Source: Blautia coccoides (lineage in GTDB: Bacteria > Bacillota > Clostridia > Lachnospirales > Lachnospiraceae). Taken from it: DNA of 64,000 bases. Positions 8,204 to 16,258 of the stretch are shown here, in pieces (the first letter of the stretch is position 1; each line of letters starts with the position of its first letter). The notes below the pieces were generated by a model. It was not told the origin of the DNA and ran no database searches. It saw nothing but the letters and a program-made list of their open reading frames with translations. The DNA is taken from positions 449,001 to 513,000 of the forward strand of contig NZ_CP136422.1 in NCBI RefSeq assembly GCF_034355335.1, in the 5' to 3' direction. The translations under genes and the position numbers were made by a program.

Positions 8204-8639
8204 ACCGGTGACAGAAGAGAACAGAGCAGAGGTTCTGAAGTTGAAAGTTGGAAAAGAACAGGAGCATTTTATTGAAAGTGTGCAGCAGTGCCTGGAGGAA
8301 GCGGACCAAAGGAAAAGTTGGAGGCCTGTAGGGATCTATCACGGGGAAGAGCTGGTGGGATTTGCCATGTATGGCTTCTTCTGGGAGTATTTTCCCGCAG
8401 GGCGAGTGTGGATGGACAGGCTGTTGATCGATAAGAGACATCAGGGAAAAGGGTATGGAAAAGCAGCATTACAGATGCTTTTAAAACGTCTCACGGAGGA
8501 ATACCGCAGGAAGAAAATCTACCTGAGTGTTATCGAGGGAAACCATGCGGCTGCCGGTATGTATCAGAAGGCCGGTTTTCAGTTTACCGGGCGCAGAGAC
8601 CTTCACGGAGAACGTATCATGGTCTGGAAGAGACCGTAA
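8187..8639 (+). CDS. GNAT acetyltransferase, diamine/spermidine type
   Basis: This 150-residue acetyltransferase resembles the BltD/PaiA-like diamine and spermidine N-acetyltransferases: MNITFKPVTEENRAEVLKLKV at the start, WMDRLLIDKRHQGKGYGKAAL (the acetyl-CoA loop QGKGYGKA near residue 93), then YLSVIEGNHAAAGMYQKAGFQFTG. It overlaps the upstream acetyltransferase by 17 bp, which indicates coupled translation and one shared promoter. In Bacillus the bltD acetyltransferase gene is controlled by a MerR regulator; the long-spacer promoter here fits that pattern. Polyamine as substrate is inferred from family resemblance. Confidence 0.82.
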   Translation: MNITFKPVTEENRAEVLKLKVGKEQEHFIESVQQCLEEADQRKSWRPVGIYHGEELVGFAMYGFFWEYFPAGRVWMDRLLIDKRHQGKGYGKAALQMLLKRLTEEYRRKKIYLSVIEGNHAAAGMYQKAGFQFTGRRDLHGERIMVWKRP

Positions 8640-8828
8640 ACCGGGAAAAACTGTGTTTTTGTCATAATCATGCACCAAAATATAAACATTTTGTAAATAT
8701 TGCATAAAAAATAAAAGAAAATAGATGAAATCTCAAAAGAAATTTAGTACAATACTTTTATGCAGTGTTTACAGTGTGAAAAAAAGGCAGCATTCGGCTG
8801 CCAGGAAGATGAAAGGGGAGACATGATT

Positions 8829-9923
8829 ATGACAGAATGGAAAGAGTTATTGAAAAACGGATACAAGGATGTCAGGGAGCTTGCAGCGCGTCTGCATATA
8901 ACAGAGGAGGAACTCCCTGCTCTTTGTAAGATCCAGGATATGTTTCCCATGTTTGTGAATCCTTATTATTTGTCTCTGGTGGATGAAAATGATCCTGAGG
9001 ATCCTGTGAGGAAACTCTGCATCCCGGCAGATGCGGAGCTGAAAGCCGGGGGCGAAATGGATACCAGCGGTGAGCATGACAATACAGTCATGACAGGAAT
9101 GCAGCATAAGTATAATGCCACTGTGCTGATCTTATCTACAAACCAGTGTGCTATGTACTGCCGCCACTGTTTCCGTAAGCGCCTTGTGGGTCTGTCAGGC
9201 GATGAGATCGCGGAGTATATCAGTGACATGGCCCAGTACGTGAGGGAACATGAGGAGATCAATAATGTGCTCGTGTCCGGTGGTGACGCGTTTCTCAACA
9301 GCAATCAGACTATAAGAAAGTATCTGGAGGAATTTTCCGGGATCAAACATTTGGACCTGATCCGCTTTGGCACCAGGACGCCGGTAGTGCTTCCCCAGAG
9401 GATCACCACAGATCCTGAGCTGGTGGACATGCTCACGGAATACGGCAGGAAAAAACAGATTTATGTAGTCACTCAGTTCAACCATCCAAGGGAACTGACC
9501 CCAGAGGCCAGAGAAGCGGTGCAAACACTGATGCGGGCCGGGATCATAGTGAAAAACCAGATCGTGCTGCTGAAAGGTGTAAATGACAAACCGGAAGTTC
9601 TCGGGAAACTTCTGCAGGAAACTACAGCTATGGGGATCATCCCCTACTATGTATTCCAGTGCAGGCCTGTGACCGGTGTACACAGCCAGTTCCAGGTACC
9701 CCTTCATCAGGCGTATCGTATCGTGGAGGCGGCAAAGCAGATGCAGAGCGGCCAGGGCAAATGTTTCCGGTATGTTCTCTCCCATGTGACAGGCAAGATT
9801 GAGATTCTGGGAGAGATGGAGGACGGCAATATGCTGTTCAAATACCATCAGGCAAAGGAAGAGAAGGACAGAGGACGTATATTCCTTAGCAAAATTGGGG
9901 AAAACCAGTGCTGGCTTGATTAG
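8829..9923 (+). CDS. KamA-family radical SAM protein (aminomutase-like)
   Basis: This is a radical SAM enzyme of the lysine 2,3-aminomutase family, about 364 residues. The iron-sulfur motif CAMYCRHC (cysteines 107, 111 and 114) is followed by NNVLVSGGDAFL and VVTQFNHPRELT, both characteristic of the family. The glycine-rich lysine motif PGGGGK that binds pyridoxal phosphate in true lysine 2,3-aminomutase is not seen; the C-terminal region reads SGQGKCFRYVLSHVTGKIEILG instead. The substrate may thus differ from lysine. The ATG with GGGGAG eight bases upstream is preferred over two earlier in-frame ATGs (8760 and 8823). No other lysine-fermentation genes are near. A TACAAT box lies at about 8748. 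Confidence 0.85.
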   Translation: MTEWKELLKNGYKDVRELAARLHITEEELPALCKIQDMFPMFVNPYYLSLVDENDPEDPVRKLCIPADAELKAGGEMDTSGEHDNTVMTGMQHKYNATVLILSTNQCAMYCRHCFRKRLVGLSGDEIAEYISDMAQYVREHEEINNVLVSGGDAFLNSNQTIRKYLEEFSGIKHLDLIRFGTRTPVVLPQRITTDPELVDMLTEYGRKKQIYVVTQFNHPRELTPEAREAVQTLMRAGIIVKNQIVLLKGVNDKPEVLGKLLQETTAMGIIPYYVFQCRPVTGVHSQFQVPLHQAYRIVEAAKQMQSGQGKCFRYVLSHVTGKIEILGEMEDGNMLFKYHQAKEEKDRGRIFLSKIGENQCWLD

Positions 9924-9988
9924 AAAGTGTGTAAAAATGCTTTTTGCAGGCTGCGCGCTCTTTTTTGAGGCGTATTTAAGTACATAGC

Positions 9989-10036
9989 AGAAAGGCTGTC
10001 ATAAGATGAAAATTTTCATTTTATGACAGCCTTTCT
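9989..10036. terminator. 24-bp inverted repeat between convergent genes
   Basis: Two 24-base arms (left arm begins AGAAAGGCTGTCATAA) match with one G-U and almost no loop. It lies between the KamA gene and the convergent Crp/Fnr gene. T-runs are weak on both sides, so it may be a bidirectional terminator or a small repeat remnant. Confidence 0.6.
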
Positions 10037-10084
10037 TTGGTGGAGGAAAGTATCCTGATCTCTCCTATGCAGCAAAAGCCCGGC

Positions 10085-10138
10085 TTATGGGGCACATGTT
10101 TCTTATGGTATACACGTTTCTTACGGGATACACATTTT
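10085..10138. repeat. Three 18-bp tandem repeats
   Basis: Three adjacent copies of an 18-base unit with consensus TTATGGGATACACGTTTC start at 10085, 10103 and 10121. Copies differ at a few positions. They lie just past the 3' end of the Crp/Fnr gene. Stop codons occur in the unit on the reverse strand, so they are not coding there. Confidence 0.75.
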
Positions 10139-10152
10139 ATTAACAGAAGAAA

Positions 10153-10815
10153 TCAACAGACGGTAAAGTTATTTTTATGGAAGTCAATGAGTCCCTCGTC
10201 CTTCATTTTATACAGTTCAACCGTCATGGAGCTTCTGTCAACAGACAGATAGTCAGCCAACTGCTGCCTATTAAAAGGAATGGTAAAATACTTGGAGCCT
10301 TGAAGTCTCATCTGCTGGGAAAAAAACTCTAACAGCTTGGCGCGGATCGTATGAGGTGTCAGGCAGTCTATTTTTCTGGAAAAATGAAGATTCTTTTCCG
10401 CAAGTACCCCCAGCAGATTCTGGATCAGTCTGGTATGAAAACGGCAGGCTGAGGAACAGGAAGTCAGAACGCGCTTCAGATCCAGAAACAGGATCTCCGT
10501 ATCAGCAGCGGCAAGCGCTGTCCCGTCAAACACAGCCTGAGGAACACAGGCGTACGTTTCACCGAACAAATCCCCCGGCCCAAGTCTGGCCAAAAGTGAT
10601 TCTTTTCCCCAATAGCTTTCCCTGACTATGTGGACATTGCCTTTCAGGATAAGTCCAATCTGGGTGATCCGGTCGCCCCACCGGAAGATAGAGGAGTCTT
10701 TCTTATATTCACGTATATGCCCTGATAGGCAGTCCAGCATAGCAGTAAGTTCATCCTCAGTGATTCCCCTGAATAATGGGGAATGAATTAAATCTTTTAT
10801 GGGAAATGTGCACAT
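10153..10815 (-). CDS. Crp/Fnr-family transcriptional regulator, HcpR-like by context
   Basis: Residues 10-125 form a cyclic-nucleotide-binding-like sensor domain (GDRITQIGLILKGNVHIV, LGPGDLFGE) and residues 145-220 a Crp-type winged helix (FNRQQLADYLSVDRSSMTVELYKMKDEGLI). Length of 220 is normal. It is transcribed away from the ferredoxin-hcp operon, and a perfect 7-2-7 palindrome lies between them. Regulators of this family next to hybrid-cluster protein genes are known as HcpR and respond to nitrosative stress in anaerobes. No N-terminal cysteine cluster for a 4Fe-4S FNR centre is visible. Role as nitric-oxide or hydroxylamine sensor is inference from position. Confidence 0.85.
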   Translation of the reverse strand: MCTFPIKDLIHSPLFRGITEDELTAMLDCLSGHIREYKKDSSIFRWGDRITQIGLILKGNVHIVRESYWGKESLLARLGPGDLFGETYACVPQAVFDGTALAAADTEILFLDLKRVLTSCSSACRFHTRLIQNLLGVLAEKNLHFSRKIDCLTPHTIRAKLLEFFSQQMRLQGSKYFTIPFNRQQLADYLSVDRSSMTVELYKMKDEGLIDFHKNNFTVC

Positions 10816-10838
10816 AAATGTTAGAATCCTTTCTTATT

Positions 10839-10854
10839 TGTTGTACCTACAACA
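10839..10854. promoter_or_regulatory. Crp/Fnr-type operator between regulator and hcp operon
   Basis: TGTTGTA-CC-TACAACA is a perfect inverted repeat of the size bound by Crp/Fnr dimers. Two overlapping TATAGT boxes follow at 10871-10881; with the second one the expected start site puts the operator centre near -41.5, the usual activator position, and no TTGACA-like -35 box is present. It can serve both divergent genes. Confidence 0.75.
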
Positions 10855-10916
10855 GAATGCTTTCTCTCATTATAGTATAGTATCCATGAAAAGACAAGGA
10901 CAGAGGAGGAATTGCA

Positions 10917-11468
10917 ATGGCAAGAAAACTGGTTCAGATAGATGAGAGCAAATGCAGCGGCTGCGGACTGTGCGTTGGTGCCTGTCACGAAGGTGCCATA
11001 GGCATGGTAAACGGCAAAGCAAAGCTTTTCAAAAAAGATTTATGTGACGGAATCGGAGACTGTCTTCCGGTCTGTCCCACGGGGGCCATAGCCTTTGAGG
11101 ACAGCGGCTCCCGTCCCTGGCCGGTGCAGATAAAGCTGGTATCTCCCGCAGCATCCTTTTTTAAAAAGGCGGATCTGCTGATCGCTGCGGACTGTACAGC
11201 CTATGCCTATGCGGGATTTTATCAGAAGTTTGTGAAGGACAGGGCAGTGCTTATCGGATGTCCGAAGCTGGACAGTGTGGATTATTCCGCCAAGCTTGCC
11301 GAAATTCTGGCGCTGAATGATATAAAAAGTGTGACGGTGGTGCGCATGGAGGTACCATGCTGCGGCGGAATCGAGCGCGCAGTAAAGACTGCTTTGCAAA
11401 AGTCAGGAAAAGAAATACCTCTTCAGGTGGAGACAGTGACAACGCAGGGAGACTTACTGGGAAAATAA
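10917..11468 (+). CDS. Ferredoxin-like electron carrier of the hcp operon
   Basis: The N-terminal 60 residues hold two ferredoxin motifs: a complete CSGCGLCVGACHEG and a second CDGIGDCLPVCPTGA in which the second cysteine of the usual CxxCxxCxxxC is isoleucine. The remaining 120 residues form a separate domain with CPKLD and CCGGIE cysteines (DLLIAADCTAYAYAGFYQKFVKDRAVLIGCPKLD). Similar proteins occur next to hybrid-cluster protein genes and are thought to donate electrons to Hcp. The gene begins the operon 60 bp after the Crp/Fnr operator; hcp follows after 81 bp. Confidence 0.87.
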   Translation: MARKLVQIDESKCSGCGLCVGACHEGAIGMVNGKAKLFKKDLCDGIGDCLPVCPTGAIAFEDSGSRPWPVQIKLVSPAASFFKKADLLIAADCTAYAYAGFYQKFVKDRAVLIGCPKLDSVDYSAKLAEILALNDIKSVTVVRMEVPCCGGIERAVKTALQKSGKEIPLQVETVTTQGDLLGK

Positions 11469-11549
11469 CAGAAGACTGCGGAAACGTTCCGTATTCTGTT
11501 AAAAAACATGGCACAGGAGATGTGCCGCACAGAAAGAGAGGAAAAAATT

Positions 11550-13142
11550 ATGGAAGAAAAAATGTTTTGTTTTCAGTGTGAACAGACTGCAGGGTGCAGC
11601 GGATGCAGAGGAGCCAGAGGAGTGTGCGGAAAGCAGGATACGACAGCCAAGCTTCAGGATGAACTGACAGGTGCTTTGATCGGACTTGCCCATGCAGTGG
11701 GGGAGGACAAGACGGAGCCGGAGACAGACCGTCTGATGATGGAAAGCCTTTTTGCAACTCTGACAAATGTGAATTTTGACGATGAGTCACTGAAAAAGCA
11801 GATCGAGGCAGTACATCAGGAAAAAGAAAAATATATTCCCGGCTGTATATCCTGCCAGGAACCCTGCGGGCGCACAACGGACTATTCTATGAAGAAACTC
11901 TGGGAAGATGAGGAGGATATCCGTTCCCTGAAATCCCTTCTGCTTTTCGGGCTGAGGGGGACAGCGGCTTATGCCTGTCACGCCATGGTTTTGGGATATA
12001 CGGACGAACAGGTCAATGCCTTTTTCTATAAAGGAATGGCAGCTATTGGTGAGGACAGGGATATGGAAAATCTGCTTCCTCTGGTCATGGAGGAAGGAGC
12101 CGTAAACCTTAAATGCATGGAACTGCTGGACAAGGCGAACACAGAAACTTATGGAATTCCTGCGCCGGCAAAAGTGGAGATGAAGGTGGAAAAAGGCCCG
12201 TTTATCGTCATTTCAGGCCATGATCTGAGAGATTTAAAGCTGCTGCTTGAGCAGACAGAAGGCAGAGGCATCAACATCTATACACACGGAGAGATGCTAC
12301 CCGCCCATGCTTATCCCGAGCTTAGAAGGTATGCGCATTTGAAAGGAAATTTCGGTACTGCATGGCAGAATCAGCAGAAAGAATTTGCACAGCTTCCTGC
12401 ACCGGTTCTTTTTACTACAAATTGTATTATGCCCCCAAAAGACAGCTACAGTGACCGGGTATTTACCACAGGTGTTGTCAGCTATCCGGGTATGGTGCAT
12501 ATAGGGGAGGACAAAGACTTCTCTGCTGTCATTGAAAAAGCTGTTTCTCTGGGCGGTTTTTCAGAGGAGAAGACATTCACGGGGATCAACGGGGGCAGCA
12601 CTCTGACTACAGGATTTGGCCACAACACCATTTTAGGCGCCGCAGATCAGGTGGTAGAGGCTGTGAAAGCAGGGAAGATCAGCCATTTTTTCCTGGTGGG
12701 AGGATGCGATGGCGCCAGGACAGGAAGAAATTACTATACAGAATTTGTACAGAAAGCGCCCAAGGACTCTGTCATACTCACTCTGGCATGTGGAAAATAC
12801 CGTTTCAATGACCTGGATCTGGGAGAGATCAGCGGTCTTCCAAGGCTGATGGATATGGGACAATGCAACGACGCATTCGGCGCTGTCAAGGTAGCCATTG
12901 CACTTGCAGAAGCGTTCAACTGTGGTGTCAATGATCTGCCTTTGACCCTGGTGCTTTCCTGGTACGAACAGAAGGCTGTGAGTATTCTGCTGACACTTCT
13001 GCATCTGGGAATTAAAAATATCTATCTGGGACCAACTTTACCTGCCTTTGTGTCTGAAAATGTGTTAAACTATCTGGTAGATAATTTCCAGATTTCACCT
13101 GTCAGCACACCGGAGGAGGATTTGAAGAAAATCCTGGGTTAA
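11550..13142 (+). CDS. hcp: Hydroxylamine reductase / hybrid-cluster protein
   Basis: Hcp reduces hydroxylamine to ammonia and is also credited with nitric oxide reduction to nitrous oxide in anaerobic nitrosative stress. The N-terminal cysteine set (MFCFQCEQTAGCSGCRGARGVCG) binds the Fe-S cubane, and later cysteines (CISCQEPCGRT, TNCIMPP, GGCDGAR, LACGKYRFN) match hybrid-cluster ligand regions. The protein is about 530 residues, as in strict anaerobes. The start with GAGAGG eight to nine bases before ATG is preferred; the frame extends 14 codons upstream. It sits in a ferredoxin-hcp-flavoprotein-like operon under the divergent Crp/Fnr regulator. Confidence 0.96.
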   Translation: MEEKMFCFQCEQTAGCSGCRGARGVCGKQDTTAKLQDELTGALIGLAHAVGEDKTEPETDRLMMESLFATLTNVNFDDESLKKQIEAVHQEKEKYIPGCISCQEPCGRTTDYSMKKLWEDEEDIRSLKSLLLFGLRGTAAYACHAMVLGYTDEQVNAFFYKGMAAIGEDRDMENLLPLVMEEGAVNLKCMELLDKANTETYGIPAPAKVEMKVEKGPFIVISGHDLRDLKLLLEQTEGRGINIYTHGEMLPAHAYPELRRYAHLKGNFGTAWQNQQKEFAQLPAPVLFTTNCIMPPKDSYSDRVFTTGVVSYPGMVHIGEDKDFSAVIEKAVSLGGFSEEKTFTGINGGSTLTTGFGHNTILGAADQVVEAVKAGKISHFFLVGGCDGARTGRNYYTEFVQKAPKDSVILTLACGKYRFNDLDLGEISGLPRLMDMGQCNDAFGAVKVAIALAEAFNCGVNDLPLTLVLSWYEQKAVSILLTLLHLGIKNIYLGPTLPAFVSENVLNYLVDNFQISPVSTPEEDLKKILG

Positions 13143-13178
13143 TACTGCAGCCGGAGCTGACAGAACAGGAGGATGTGT

Positions 13179-13634
13179 ATGAGAAGAAAAGACAGGGAAA
13201 GGTCCCGCGAATTTGCTTTGGAGGTTACAGATAAATGTGAATGGGCTGTACTGTCCATGACAGATTTGGAGGGAAAGCCATATGCTGTGCCTCTGACCAT
13301 CGTGAGAGATGGCGAGTCAGTTTATTTCCATACAGCAAAGGCCGGCAGAAAGATTGATATTTTAAGGCAGAGTCCGGCGGTGTGTCTGGTATGTGTGGGA
13401 GATACGGAGAGACTGAAGGACAAGTTTACTACAAAGTACGAATCAGCGGTCATCAGCGGATACGCAGAGGAGGTAACAGAGGAGGAAGAGAAAATTCATG
13501 CTCTCAGGATCCTGTGCCAACGTCATACACCCACAAATATGCATGAGTTTGAGGATGCAGTCAGCGGCAGCCTGAAAGCCACAGGTGTATGGAAGATTCG
13601 GATGAAGGAAGTTACAGGAAAAGCTAAGAAATGA
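13179..13634 (+). CDS. Pyridoxamine 5'-phosphate oxidase-like (NimA-type) flavoprotein
   Basis: This 151-residue protein belongs to the split-barrel FMN-binding group related to pyridoxamine phosphate oxidase and nitroimidazole-resistance NimA proteins: CEWAVLSMTDLEGKPYAVPLTIVRDGESVYFHTAKAGRKIDILRQSPAVCLVCVG, then YESAVISGYAEEVTEEEEK and HALRILCQRH. AGGAGG lies 6 bp before the second in-frame ATG, which is chosen over the ATG that directly abuts it. It is the last gene of the hcp operon, 36 bp after hcp, so a flavin-dependent reductive or protective role under nitrosative stress is plausible but unproven. Confidence 0.83.
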   Translation: MRRKDRERSREFALEVTDKCEWAVLSMTDLEGKPYAVPLTIVRDGESVYFHTAKAGRKIDILRQSPAVCLVCVGDTERLKDKFTTKYESAVISGYAEEVTEEEEKIHALRILCQRHTPTNMHEFEDAVSGSLKATGVWKIRMKEVTGKAKK

Positions 13635-13649
13635 TCACGAAACACGGAA

Positions 13650-13687
13650 AAACACGTATAGGGCAAAGTCCTTATGCGTGTTTTTTT
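13650..13687 (+). terminator. Intrinsic terminator of the hcp operon
   Basis: AAACACGTATAGGG at 13650-13663 pairs with CCTTATGCGTGTTT at 13670-13683 (two G-U), followed by a T-run. Confidence 0.88.
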
Positions 13688-13843
13688 GGTATAACCATAA
13701 GTTATGGCAGATATGAAAAATGGAGCAAGGGGGTTGAAAAAATCATAATATAATGTTATATTTTTAGAGAAATTTTATAATTACTTTATAAAGTTAATAA
13801 AATATAACTTTAAACCGAATGCTGCTTTTAAGTGGAGAATAAA

Positions 13844-14368
13844 ATGAATGGACAGAGCGTACTCGATAAAATAATAGATACATACCGGCCGAATTTTGAT
13901 GTGGAGGAGCCATATGAGTATCATGGAGAGGTTTATGATGCATATGCCGGTTTTTCCATGACAAGTGCAAAATATGTGCTGGTGAAGCGCGCAGAGCTGT
14001 GGCGTGCCCACTGCTTTGAGCATGCCTTTTTTCAGTGCCGGGATGTGATACACGCGGGAGATATTCTGCGTTTCCAGAAGCAGCTTCTGGAATACATGGA
14101 GCCGGAACTGGTCAGGGGAGGGGAGTCGGAGCCTGTCAAGGATCACATGTATACTTATCTGACCGGCGTGTTTGTCTCAGAAAAGGTAGTATCCCCGGAA
14201 ACGGTGCAGGTATTGAAAAAATTAAAGTTCAGGAAGAACTATCGCTTTGCAGTGAGGGGATTTTCAGAGGAGCGCACGGTGCTTTTTGATCTGGAAAACC
14301 GGAAGATATACGGTAATTCCGCGGCGAAAGATTTGATAAAAGGATATAAAAAGATGTTTTCACTGTAG
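13844..14368 (+). CDS. Unknown 174-residue protein upstream of cstA
   Basis: I do not recognise this family. The protein is soluble, without signal peptide or membrane segments, mixed alpha/beta, with aromatic-rich stretches (YEYHGEVYDAYAGFSM, MYTYLTGVFV) and a basic C-terminus ending KGYKKMFSL. The middle HAFFQCRDVIHAGDIL holds the only paired histidines. The ATG with GGAG six bases upstream is chosen; a GTG start four codons earlier is possible. It stands alone between the hcp terminator and the cstA leader, same strand as cstA, 101 bp away. A sensory or accessory role to CstA is conceivable only from position. Confidence 0.7.
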   Translation: MNGQSVLDKIIDTYRPNFDVEEPYEYHGEVYDAYAGFSMTSAKYVLVKRAELWRAHCFEHAFFQCRDVIHAGDILRFQKQLLEYMEPELVRGGESEPVKDHMYTYLTGVFVSEKVVSPETVQVLKKLKFRKNYRFAVRGFSEERTVLFDLENRKIYGNSAAKDLIKGYKKMFSL

Positions 14369-14414
14369 CTGTGAGAGTAATAAACAGTTACTTTTCATCT
14401 TTTTAAATATCACC

Positions 14415-14439
14415 GTAACTGGTCAGCATTCACAGTTAC
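14415..14439. repeat. GTAACTG/CAGTTAC inverted repeat before cstA
   Basis: GTAACTG (14415-14421) and CAGTTAC (14433-14439) form an inverted repeat with an 11-base loop; a further CAGTTAC lies at 14385-14391. Related inverted repeats occur at 33297-33326 and 53704-53754. It may be an operator for cstA or a dispersed repeat. Confidence 0.6.
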
Positions 14440-14469
14440 AAATCATCAATAAAGAGGAGGAAAAGAGTT

Positions 14470-16146
14470 ATGAGTGGAGTTGTAATTCTGGGAGCGGCAA
14501 TCTTGATCTTTGTGATTGCCTATGTAACCTACGGTTCTTGGCTGGCAAAACAGTGGGGCGTGGATCCAAAACATGAGACACCGGCACATACGGAGGAGGA
14601 CGGCGTGGACTTTGTGCCTGCAAAAGCCCCTGTGCTGCTGGGACATCATTTTTCATCTATCGCAGGTGCGGGTCCCATCAACGGACCTATTCAGGCGGCT
14701 ATTTTTGGATGGGTGCCTGTGCTTTTGTGGATCGTCATCGGAGGTATTTTCTTCGGAGCAGTGCAGGATTTTTCTGCGTTGTTTGCGTCTATCCGTCATA
14801 AGGGAAAATCTCTGGGAGAGGTTATCGAGGAGAATATTTCTCATAAATCAAAGGTATGTTTTACCGTGTTTGCATGGCTGGTGCTGATCTTGGTCGTAGC
14901 GGCATTTGCGGATATTGTGGCAGGAACCTTTGCTGGATTCACCGCAGGCGCGGACGGTGATATGGTAAAGAATGCTGCCAATGGGTCTGTAGCCATGGCA
15001 TCCATGTTGTTCATTCCCCTGGCGGTGGGATTTGGTTTCCTGAACCGTAAGAATGTAAATCTGGGCGTCACAACCATCGTTGGTGTCCTTCTTCTGGCAC
15101 TGTGCATCTTTGTGGGTCTTAAATGCCCTGTTTATTTTTCAAAAACAGCATGGCTTGTGGTGATCTTTATTTACATATTTATTGCTTCTGTTGCTCCTGT
15201 GTGGATTTTGCTTCAGCCCCGTGATTATCTGAACAGCTTTTTGTTGTATTTTATGATGATCGCCGCTGCTATCGGCATTTTCTTTACCAATCCGGATGTG
15301 CAGCTCAAAGCGTTTACCGGATGGAATATCGGGGGACAGACCTTGTTCCCGTTCCTGTTCATCACAGTTGCCTGTGGTGCTGTATCAGGTTTCCACAGCC
15401 TCATCGGTTCAGGTACCACCTCAAAACAGCTCAACAGCGAGAAGGACGCAAAGCTCATAGGATATGGTTCCATGCTCATTGAGTGCGTGCTTGCAGTGAT
15501 CGCGTTAATCGCTGTGGGATATCTGACCTCCGACGGTGCCTATGCGGAGATTGGTACTCCGCCTGTTGTATTTGCAACCGCGATCAGCACTTTCTTTGCC
15601 AATATGGGCATGGGAGATATGGCGGTTACAACCATGAAGACCATCATTCTTCTGGCGATTTCAGCATTCGCCCTCACATCCCTGGACACAGCCACACGTC
15701 TGGGACGATTCCTGTTCCAGGAGCTGTTTGCGTTTAAAAAGGATGGGGAAAAGAATATTCTCAGCAACATGTATGTGGCAACCATTATCACCATTGCCTG
15801 CGCAGCACTTCTGACGATCGCCGGATATCAAAAGATATGGGCGTTGTTCGGAGCCTGCAACCAGCTTGTGTCTGTTCCCGCGTTTTTGGCAGTGTCCTGC
15901 TGGCTGAAACGGATCGGGAAGAACAACAAAATGTTCTACTTCCCAATGTTCTTTATGCTTGCGGCAACACTCAGCACTCTGGTTCTTACATTTAAGAACA
16001 ATGTGTTGAAACTGGCAGGAGGAACCGGGCAGGCTCTTGTGGAAGGACTTCAGTGTGTGCTGATCGTTCCGATTGTAGTATTGGCAGTGATCATGGCTGT
16101 TGATGGAATTAAGACTTTGTTCAGTAAAAATGTAAAGACTGCCTGA
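14470..16146 (+). CDS. CstA-family peptide/pyruvate transporter
   Basis: This is an integral membrane protein of 558 residues with about sixteen hydrophobic segments, belonging to the carbon-starvation CstA family, which takes up peptides or pyruvate. The signature FVPAKAPVLLGHHFSSIAGAGPINGPIQAA lies near residue 60, with SGFHSLIGSGTTSKQL near 310 and ALTSLDTATRLGRFLFQEL near 400. It is the shorter clostridial form. A GAGGAGG site precedes the ATG and a strong terminator follows, so it is monocistronic or paired with the unknown gene upstream. CstA-type uptake is usually induced on carbon limitation. Confidence 0.93.
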   Translation: MSGVVILGAAILIFVIAYVTYGSWLAKQWGVDPKHETPAHTEEDGVDFVPAKAPVLLGHHFSSIAGAGPINGPIQAAIFGWVPVLLWIVIGGIFFGAVQDFSALFASIRHKGKSLGEVIEENISHKSKVCFTVFAWLVLILVVAAFADIVAGTFAGFTAGADGDMVKNAANGSVAMASMLFIPLAVGFGFLNRKNVNLGVTTIVGVLLLALCIFVGLKCPVYFSKTAWLVVIFIYIFIASVAPVWILLQPRDYLNSFLLYFMMIAAAIGIFFTNPDVQLKAFTGWNIGGQTLFPFLFITVACGAVSGFHSLIGSGTTSKQLNSEKDAKLIGYGSMLIECVLAVIALIAVGYLTSDGAYAEIGTPPVVFATAISTFFANMGMGDMAVTTMKTIILLAISAFALTSLDTATRLGRFLFQELFAFKKDGEKNILSNMYVATIITIACAALLTIAGYQKIWALFGACNQLVSVPAFLAVSCWLKRIGKNNKMFYFPMFFMLAATLSTLVLTFKNNVLKLAGGTGQALVEGLQCVLIVPIVVLAVIMAVDGIKTLFSKNVKTA

Positions 16147-16157
16147 CGGCTGATATG

Positions 16158-16201
16158 AGAAGGACCGAAACCGGTGAGAACGGGTTTTGGTCCTTCTTTT
16201 T
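16158..16201 (+). terminator. Intrinsic terminator after cstA
   Basis: AGAAGGACCGAAACC (16158-16172) pairs with GGTTTTGGTCCTTCT (16183-16197) with a G-U, and is followed by a T-run. Confidence 0.9.
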
Positions 16202-16258
16202 GGACAGATATAGGAGAACTATACAAAATAATAAAAATAATGATATCGCCTTCATCCA

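Noticed and set aside
9195..9848. 217-codon open frame antisense to the KamA-family gene
   Set aside because: The forward frame has intact radical SAM motifs; the reverse frame is a shadow.
8829..9923. Naming the gene kamA with lysine 2,3-aminomutase activity
   Set aside because: The PLP lysine motif PGGGGK is not found and partner genes for lysine fermentation are absent.
10085..10138. Possible CRISPR remnant
   Set aside because: The 18-base units are directly adjacent with no spacers, and no cas genes are present.
14401..14469. Riboswitch before cstA
   Set aside because: Only the short inverted repeat is seen; no conserved aptamer pattern or terminator/antiterminator pair.
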